From Curvularia sp. ZM96 (lineage: Eukaryota; Ascomycota; Dothideomycetes; Pleosporales; Pleosporaceae): a DNA stretch of 64,000 nt. This document shows positions 57,856 through 64,000 of this stretch, piece by piece. A program made the translations under genes and the position numbers. The DNA lies in assembly GCA_022457065.1 (NCBI GenBank), contig JAJGBQ010000004.1, forward strand, positions 3,100,001 through 3,164,000, written 5' to 3'. Positions within the stretch are counted from its first letter, which is position 1, and every line of letters begins with the position of its first letter. The notes beneath the pieces are model-generated. The model did not search any database, was not told the origin of the DNA, and was given only the letters and a program-made list of their open reading frames with translations.

Positions 57856-60090
57856 TCACACCTTCCTCCTCACCAACCCCCTGAAGAAATCGAAACTATT
57901 ACTATCACTCTGCAGAGTAATCACCTTCCCCGTCGGCCTCTCCTCCCACCCCAGCTCCTCCGCCAGCAACAAGCCCCAGTCCCGCGTGATCCCCTTGATC
58001 CTCGCTTTGACCCCGCCATCGCTCTCCAGCGTGACAATCTGATCCGTATGCAGCCAGTGATCGTAGTACTCACCCTCCATATCGCGGTTGAAGCCCGAGT
58101 GGCAAAACGACGCGTATAGCGTCTCAAAGTGCGCAAGGATGGATGCTAAGAGCTTTTCGTGCGTGAGGGGTTTCAGTGGCGGGGATAGGCTGGACGCAAG
58201 GAGATTGAGGGATGTGGTGGGAAGTGCGTTTGATAGGTTCAGGCCGATGCCGGTGACAATGTCGTAGGACGAGCCTGAGTAGCTGCTGTTTACCAGGATA
58301 CCGCCAATTTTGACAACGGGATTGGTCGGGGACCCGGGAAGCTGGGCGTAGATATCGTTGGGCCATTTCAGCTTGACAGGCATCTTCTCATAGCCTGGTG
58401 CATAGCCTTTGATGCCCTGGACAATAGCGAGAGCGGCAAGGTACTGGATGAAGATGACCGGTGCGCTTTGGCTGAGCGAGAATGAGTGGTGGAGGACGGT
58501 GGAGAACATCAAAGCTCCTCTGGGTGCGACCCAAACGTTGCTTCCCCTGCCGCGGCCGGCGATTTGAGTGGTCGCCGTCATGGTGAAGCCATTGGGGAGG
58601 CTCCGAAGTAGCGAGGGGTTCTTTTCAAGCAGCGTGTTTGTCGATGTTACCACCTCGCCGTAAATAAGATGCTTGCCAAATGAAGCATTCGGGTTGCGCA
58701 GCTTGTTGTGATAGTGATGCAGGTTGGCGTAGTAAGCCTCGTGGTGAAAAGGCGTATCTTTCACCGACGGAAGACTCTTCTCATGAGGTATAATGACCTT
58801 GACGATCTTCTCGTACTCCAATATCTGGTCCGGGTCCGTTGTTGCAGTGTACTCAATGCACTCTTGAATCTCCTCCTCATCCGTCTTTGGCTTCTTTTTC
58901 TTGCTGTCCTCTGACTCCGGCTCTTTGCTGCCATCTGTCACGGTGGCCAATACAGGCAGTTTCTCTGACACTGCACTCACAGCTCTCTTTAGCTCTCGCA
59001 TGCTCCAAGCGGTCCCTTCCTTCTCTATGCGGAACACGTCATTCTGTCCTTTGATGTACTCGTCGCCGTCAATCACAGTAATGATTTCAGACCAGCTGGC
59101 AACAAGCTCCGAGACGTCTGCCAGACTATGAGCAGTGAGATGCAGGCGGGAAAGGGACGGTACCGCTTGTTCCTTCTCGTTAACATGCAAGCCGAGTTTC
59201 TCGAGAACCATGCGCATGAAGGCTATTCTGGTCGCATCAGTGACGACAATGTCCTCAATCAGCGTGGCGTAGTCTGGCAGGCTTGGAATCTGGCTGAGAT
59301 TTTGAGGTGCAAATCTATAAAGAGTCAGTAAGCAGCTCTTGTATGCACAGTAAAGTACTTACTCTGGGTGCGGGCCAGTGACCACGGCATGACCTTCACC
59401 AACTTTTCGATATACCACTGCAGCCTTGCTGTCCCCTGAATCGACATGCAGACCTTCAGTGTAGCTGGCCAAAATCTGCACACCCCGACTTTCAAGTTTC
59501 TTCGCATCGACAAACACACCTCCTCCGTTGTAATAGCTCTTGAAAGTGTCTGCAACATCATCACTCGAACTATCAAAAGCTTCCTTGTGGATCTTGATAT
59601 CAGCTGCCCTAGCACCAGCTTCACTAGCATACTTGAACCCCGCAAACGCCAGTCCTCGGCAGATGCCTGGAAAGAATCCCAGCTCGCGATCTCCCTCTAC
59701 TGCCATTTTTGGGTCGTCGAGTTCAAATTCGCATTTCGCACTGCCATAGTAACCACCAGCGCAAAAGCCGAGGTAAGAACCACCCGCATTTACATAACGG
59801 CTGATGCGCCGGTTGCCTTCGCCATTGAGCGTCCGGCAATAGCCCATATCGGCGCCGCCTGGGAACACAAGAAGAGCACATGTGCTGAACCATGGCTCCT
59901 TAATAATCACGTCTCCTGTGACAGGGATGACGGCATACGAAGGGGACAGTAACCGCCGTAATGTGTATATGCAGTTGCGGACAGATTCGGAGGTACTGCC
60001 ATTTCCTTCGATTTATCAACACTTATTTCTACATCCATTCGAAAATGACATACCTGAGTAAACCAGGACATTCATCTTCTTGGTTGCCAT
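57856..60090 (-). CDS. bpl1: biotin--protein ligase
   Basis: It attaches biotin via biotinyl-AMP to a Lys of carboxylases. Exons 60090-60054, 60005-59363 and 59314-57856 total exactly 713 codons including stop. The N-terminal half is the glutamine-amidotransferase-like BPL_N domain (LLVFPGGADMGYCRTLNG, YLGFCAGGYYGSA with a nucleophile-type Cys). The catalytic domain has GEVVTSTNTLLE, TTQIAGRGRGSNVW (the GRGRxxxxW biotin-AMP loop), PVKLKWPNDIY and KIGGILVNSSY. A C-terminal SH3-like domain follows (GVKARIKGITRDWGLLL). Divergent with coa4. Confidence 0.95.
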
Positions 60091-60211
60091 GGTGCGTGGT
60101 ATGGTGACGTTTACCAGCGGACCGAGGGTGTCCGAGCGTCTTCACAGTGCTTTTGCGCAGATTACTCGACCTCAACACCACCACCAATTTTCCAGTCCCA
60201 AGCTCTTCAAG
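60091..60211. promoter_or_regulatory. compact bidirectional promoter, bpl1 / coa4
   Basis: Only 121 bases separate the two divergent start codons, so both genes must share regulatory sequence. No specific motif was assigned. Confidence 0.7.
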
Positions 60212-60635
60212 ATGTCAAACGATGACAAGGCTCGCGCTGCTGCTGCGCAGATGATGATTGACGACGAACCGGATGACTGGTAGGTTACAATTGCGGCGTC
60301 ACGGGCAGACCGAGCAAGCTGACGATGATGGCAGGGACAAGCGGATCTTCAGCACGGGCTGCGCAGGTAGGCTAGGGTGGACGATCGTGAATAAGGACTC
60401 AACTGATGTCGAATAGATGAAAATGCCAAATTGACCGACTGTTATTATGACAAGAAGGACTGGAGGGCATGCAAGGAGGAGGTGAGTCGAGTGTGAACCT
60501 TAGCCCGGAAGCCGAGACGGGGCCGAAGTCACAGCACGGGAACGCAGCTAATAACTTGACCAGATGGAAATCTTCCGTCAATGCTGGCAGCGGCATGGAA
60601 ACAACAAACGGACTGAGACTAAGGACGCGAAATAG
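60212..60635 (+). CDS. Coa4-like twin CX9C mitochondrial protein
   Basis: Four exons, 60212-60279, 60335-60366, 60417-60481 and 60564-60635, give 78 residues. Residues about 33-66 contain two CX9C pairs (C-ADENAKLTD-C and C-KEEMEIFRQ-C), which form a disulphide-locked helical hairpin imported into the intermembrane space by the Mia40 route. The preceding WDKRIFSTGC matches Coa4/Cmc3, a cytochrome oxidase assembly factor. Three introns in so small a gene is notable. Confidence 0.85.
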
Positions 60636-60669
60636 TCCCACTCACTAGCTTACTGTAACAACACGTGTA

Positions 60670-60733
60670 ACGTGCGGGATCAGTAAGCTGCGCGGATCAG
60701 TAAGCTGCGCACCCCACCCAACCTGACGCGACT
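60670..60733 (+). repeat. El4 left terminal inverted repeat
   Basis: Identical to the reverse complement of 62439-62502. Contains two exact tandem 17-bp iterons (60677-60693, 60694-60710), then ACCCCACC. Confidence 0.93.
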
Positions 60734-60751
60734 CTCTCCACAACCACCACA

Positions 60752-62377
60752 ATGCCGCGACAACAGCGCTCTATACAGACTTCTCGTGAAGGTAGACTTT
60801 GTCTTGCTGTAGTATCGTATTAAAGTAACCAAAAATAATCTCTCCGTGCCCTTGCAGCAGCGTACGATGTGCCAGAATTAACGCTACGAACGCGTCTCCG
60901 CGGTACTTAGCCACGATTAGAGACAGTCTCTGTTAATCGAAAGCTATCGCCAATTGAAGAGCAGTCTCTTATACAGTGGATCCTAAACCTTGATTAGCGT
61001 GGTTTTCTAGCCCGTATTATCGACGTACGACGAATGGCAGACGCTCTACTTGCTGCGCGTGGTCAAGATCCACCTCTACTACCTATAGGCAAGAAGTGGG
61101 TATCGCGATTTATCCAAAGCTAGCCAGAGCTTTAGACAAAGTGGACTAGAAGGTTGCATAGTCAGCGCGCCTCCTGCGAGGATCCTATCGCAATTACAGC
61201 CTAGTTTAAGCTAGTAGAGGAGACGCGTTAGACGTACGGCATTCTAGATTAAGATATCTACAACTTTGACGAGACTGGATTCGCCATGGGCGTCGCTGGG
61301 ACGTCAAAAGTAGTCACTAGCGCCGACAGAGTAGGTAGAGCAGTCGTCGTCCAGCCAGGCAATCGCGAGTGGGTAACAGCTATCGAGTGCGTCAGCGCGT
61401 TAGGCTGGTGTCTTCTACCGTTTATGATACTGTCTAGTAAAGTCCACTAGGCTAGCTAGTACGATGGGCTCCCACTTGACTGGACTATTAGCGTCTTAGG
61501 CAACGGCTGGACGATAGATGAGCTTAGTGTAGAGTGGGTGAAGCACTTTAATTAGCATATAGCCGCTCGTATAGCTGGAGTCTATTGACTTCTTATTCTA
61601 GACGGCCACGGTAGCCACGCAACGCCAGAGTTCGATTAGTACTGTACTGATAATAAGATTATTACTCTCTGCATGCCGCCTCACACGTCGCATCTCCTCT
61701 AGCCGCTTGATGTAAGCTGCTTCTCCCCACTTAAGCGCGCGTACGGACGTGAGGTTGAGGAGCTCGCCCGTCAAGGCGTCTACCATGTCGACAAAGTAGA
61801 CTTTCTCGCAGTCTATATACGGATCTGACAGACAGTTTTCACTCAGCAGAACATCCAGGCAGGCTTTTAAGCAACAGGCCTTGTCCCTCTCTATCTAGAG
61901 CGTGTTCTATCATCGCTGACAGTCGTCCGGACGCCATCTCCACTACAGATAAATGCAGGTAGTAGTGCTATAACGCAGGCAGAAACGCCACATACAGTAG
62001 CACAGCTTTAGTAGCAGGTACTCTATCTCAAAGAGCGACTACGCCGGCAATTAGACAGTCTAACAAGCGTTGCTATACGCTAGCTTGCAAAGAGTGCTCA
62101 GCTTGCAATGCAATCAGCAACAATACTTCTAGAGGAGAACAAGAAGCTACGTACAGCCTACTAGCGTCAATGCCGAAGGCAAGACCAGCGGCGTCAATAT
62201 ATTACTTCTGGTGGAGCTCTCCAGGTGCGACAGGCTCGGCAGCTTGCTACAGAGGCAGAAAGGGTGGTCATGAGCAGTGATCAGAGCCAGGCTGGCGAGC
62301 GACGTCAGCGCGCGCCGCCGACGTGTACGAAGTGCCATATTTAAGGACACACTCGTACTACGTGTAAGACTAGATAA
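60752..62377 (+). pseudogene. El4 transposase with internal stops
   Basis: From ATG 60752 the translation follows a Fot1-type transposase. YNFDETGFAMG lies near 61,260 (first Asp kept), LLILDGHGSHATPEFD near 61,600 (second Asp kept), MPPHTSHLL-stop-PLDVSCFSPLKRAYG near 61,670-61,745 (third Asp kept) and the C-terminal knuckle CTKCHI-stop-GHTRTTC near 62,330. Stops sit mainly at Gln or Trp positions, the C-to-T/G-to-A pattern, so it is inactive but less damaged than El3. Confidence 0.85.
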
Positions 62378-62438
62378 TGAATTATATCTCTTAATTTTAT
62401 CTTATTTTATTGCGTTGTTGTGGATCAATTGCGCAGAC

Positions 62439-62502
62439 AGTCGCGTCAGGTTGGGTGGGGTGCGCAGCTTACTGATCCGCGCAGCTTACTGATCCCGCAC
62501 GT
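62439..62502 (-). repeat. El4 right terminal inverted repeat
   Basis: Inverted copy of 60670-60733 with the same iteron pair. Confidence 0.93.
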
Positions 62503-62504
62503 TA

Positions 62505-62808
62505 AAAAATTCAGCGCAATAAGCAATTATCTCGGTATCAGAACTTGACACTTGCACATTCACCTCGCAGTCTCCCTCTCACTTTTCCAATATTGTAAAC
62601 CTATTCTAGCAATACTGCTCAATTAACATGCCGGTGAACAATCCATGATCCCGTGAACGTCGTTTTCGCTACGAATAAACGTGACCCAAGCTTCCTGTTT
62701 ACCCAGTACCGGTTTTCTCTTCGCCCCAATCCTTCTTCCTGTATCATAACACCCATAAACCGCGATGACTCGTCTTTAGAGGTCGAAAAAAGTGCCAGAG
62801 GCTTTGCT
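62505..62808. other. short intergenic region
   Basis: About 300 bases between El4 and the kes1 stop codon; nothing recognised. Confidence 0.5.
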
Positions 62809-64000
62809 TCACTTTCGCTCGTAAATTGGTGGAACAACTGACGGGTGATACGGCGGCTTGGCGGTCTCTGCCTTTTGCTTGTCAAAGCACCAAACACCGT
62901 TGGTTTGGTCGTCGTTGACGCTCTCGCCAATCTTCTTGGCCAATTGCTCAAAAAGCGGATATTCCGTTGTGCGAGAGAAGAACTTGCGTTCCCACTCGCG
63001 ACCTTCGGCCTTCTCTTCCTGTCTCATCTCTCGCTGGCGGTTCTCAATGATGGACTTCTCAGCCGAAGTCAATTCCATGTTGCCCGAGTTGATGGCATCG
63101 GAAACCTTCTTCCACGCCCGCCGGGTCTCAAAGTCATCTTGATCCTCAATCTCAGCTACAATGAGGGGTGTCGTCTTGGTGGACTTGTGATCGAACGTGT
63201 CGACGACAGTCTTGGTTTTGGCATCCTTGATTTGGAATGAGTCGTTCCATTGTCCGTCGGCCTTGTATATGACCTCCTTCTCCTTGCCCTCAGGGTATAG
63301 TATGGCACTGAAAGTGTTCTTCTTTCCTGATACCCAGCCCTTTCCACTGTAATCGATACGTGCGGTGTATCCGGATGAGGATTGGATGTAGGTGCTGCTG
63401 TTCAACTCCACATAAGGCGATCCAGTGATTAGACCTTCAATGTGGAGGGAGGGGAGAGTAATCAGGTAGGTTTCATTGAAACCGTCCAGATGGAGCATGG
63501 CATGGCCAATTTGCTGTGGTCCGTTAATGCTGAGCAATGTCGGGACGTCAGTATCTTGCGCACCTTGACGTTGATGGTTGTCTTGAATGATGCCTTCTGG
63601 GCGTTGTAGCCCTCTAGTCGGACCCCGTGCTTGTCATTCCAGATGCCGTACGCAGTGACTGGTGGGTGATGGCTGGACGTAATGAGTTAGCACATCCGTC
63701 GAATGACACCGCAGTTGCCCAATAATATTGCCCCACTCCTCTCAACCCAATAGAGACGCAAACGTACCTGACCTGCTCACTGACGAGCTGCGTGGTGCCA
63801 GCCTCGTCTTCCCACTTGCCCAAAAAAAGTTCACCCAGGAATGGGTTGAGGGGTTTCTTCTCGCTTCCCAACTTCTCGGAGCGACTTGCGTATTGTTGTT
63901 TCAATGTGCTCAGAAACCACTTTAGCACCAGCATGGCCCGTTTAGCAGGATCCTGTTCGGCGGCGGGCGCGACAAAGATGGACGGGTGCTCGGTCCAGTA
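62809..64000 (-). CDS. oxysterol-binding protein, Kes1/Osh4 type (5' end beyond window)
   Basis: It transfers sterol and phosphoinositide between membranes. The visible exons are 64000-63768, 63672-63564 and 63513-62809, with introns 63673-63767 and 63514-63563 supported by frame. The sequence begins [15 protein letters not shown] and continues [12 protein letters not shown], the family fingerprint [16 protein letters not shown] (split by an intron), [34 protein letters not shown] and a C-terminal WERKFF/IYERK end. It is a short OSBP without visible PH or ankyrin parts. The N-terminus is cut by the window edge. Confidence 0.92.

Larger units (their letters stand above)
60670..62502 (+). mobile_element. 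El4: RIP-damaged Fot1-like transposon
   Basis: A 1,833-bp element with 64-bp perfect inverted repeats (60670-60733 and 62439-62502) and TA duplicates at 60668-60669 and 62503-62504. It lies between coa4 and kes1, 35 bases past the coa4 stop codon. Confidence 0.93.

Overview
The window is nuclear DNA from a filamentous ascomycete, most likely a dothideomycete of the Pleosporales type. Genes carry short (about 47-95 nt) GT-AG introns. They encode fungal families: QDE-2-type Argonaute, a HET domain, a Zn2Cys6 factor, Nst1, Rho2 and a CSC1/OSCA channel. The repeats show the C-to-T/G-to-A damage expected of repeat-induced point mutation (RIP). The order assignment is inference; no species can be named from sequence alone.

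Layout. 0-11 kb: a nearly intact pogo/Fot1-like transposon (El1) lies 63 bp beyond the stop codon of an Argonaute gene, followed by a HET-domain gene and a degraded Fot1-like element (El2). 11-20 kb: a third Fot1-like element (El3) abuts El2 and is split by a 7.0-kb Ty3/gypsy LTR retrotransposon with 424-bp LTRs and a CTAAG target duplication. All of this 9 kb is heavily mutated. 20-30 kb: accessory-looking single genes. These are an ISG12/IFI6-like membrane protein, a Zn2Cys6 regulator, a zinc-finger protein, a membrane-anchored pepsin-fold protein without a normal catalytic site, and a secreted tandem-repeat protein with regularly spaced Kex2 sites. 30-43 kb: a small membrane protein, a lipid-kinase-like DAGKc protein, a DUF7053-type protein, an LTR-remnant region, a P-loop GTPase, a CorA-like membrane protein and an F-box protein followed by about 60 GAA repeats. 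42-64 kb: conserved housekeeping genes: CSC1/OSCA channel, phosphoacetylglucosamine mutase, Nst1, Rho2, mitochondrial ribosomal protein mL40, biotin-protein ligase, Coa4 and an oxysterol-binding protein cut by the window edge. A fourth Fot1-like element (El4) sits between the last two.

How the parts relate. There is no operon-like or biosynthetic cluster; genes are independent units, some in divergent pairs (nst1/rho2, bpl1/coa4). The repeat-rich part holds the HET gene and is where the RNAi effector gene (Argonaute) lies beside a recently active transposon.

Most unusual signals: (1) all four Fot1-like elements carry two tandem iterons of exactly 17 bp inside each inverted repeat, although the iteron sequences differ between elements; (2) the gypsy element has an antisense 194-codon cysteine-rich/coiled-coil reading frame between pol and its 3' LTR; (3) the mutations separating the two LTRs switch sides along their length, so both outer edges are protected; (4) the Kex2-type repeat precursor at 28-29.6 kb. 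Exon boundaries given as exact were checked by reading frame; those described as unresolved were not.
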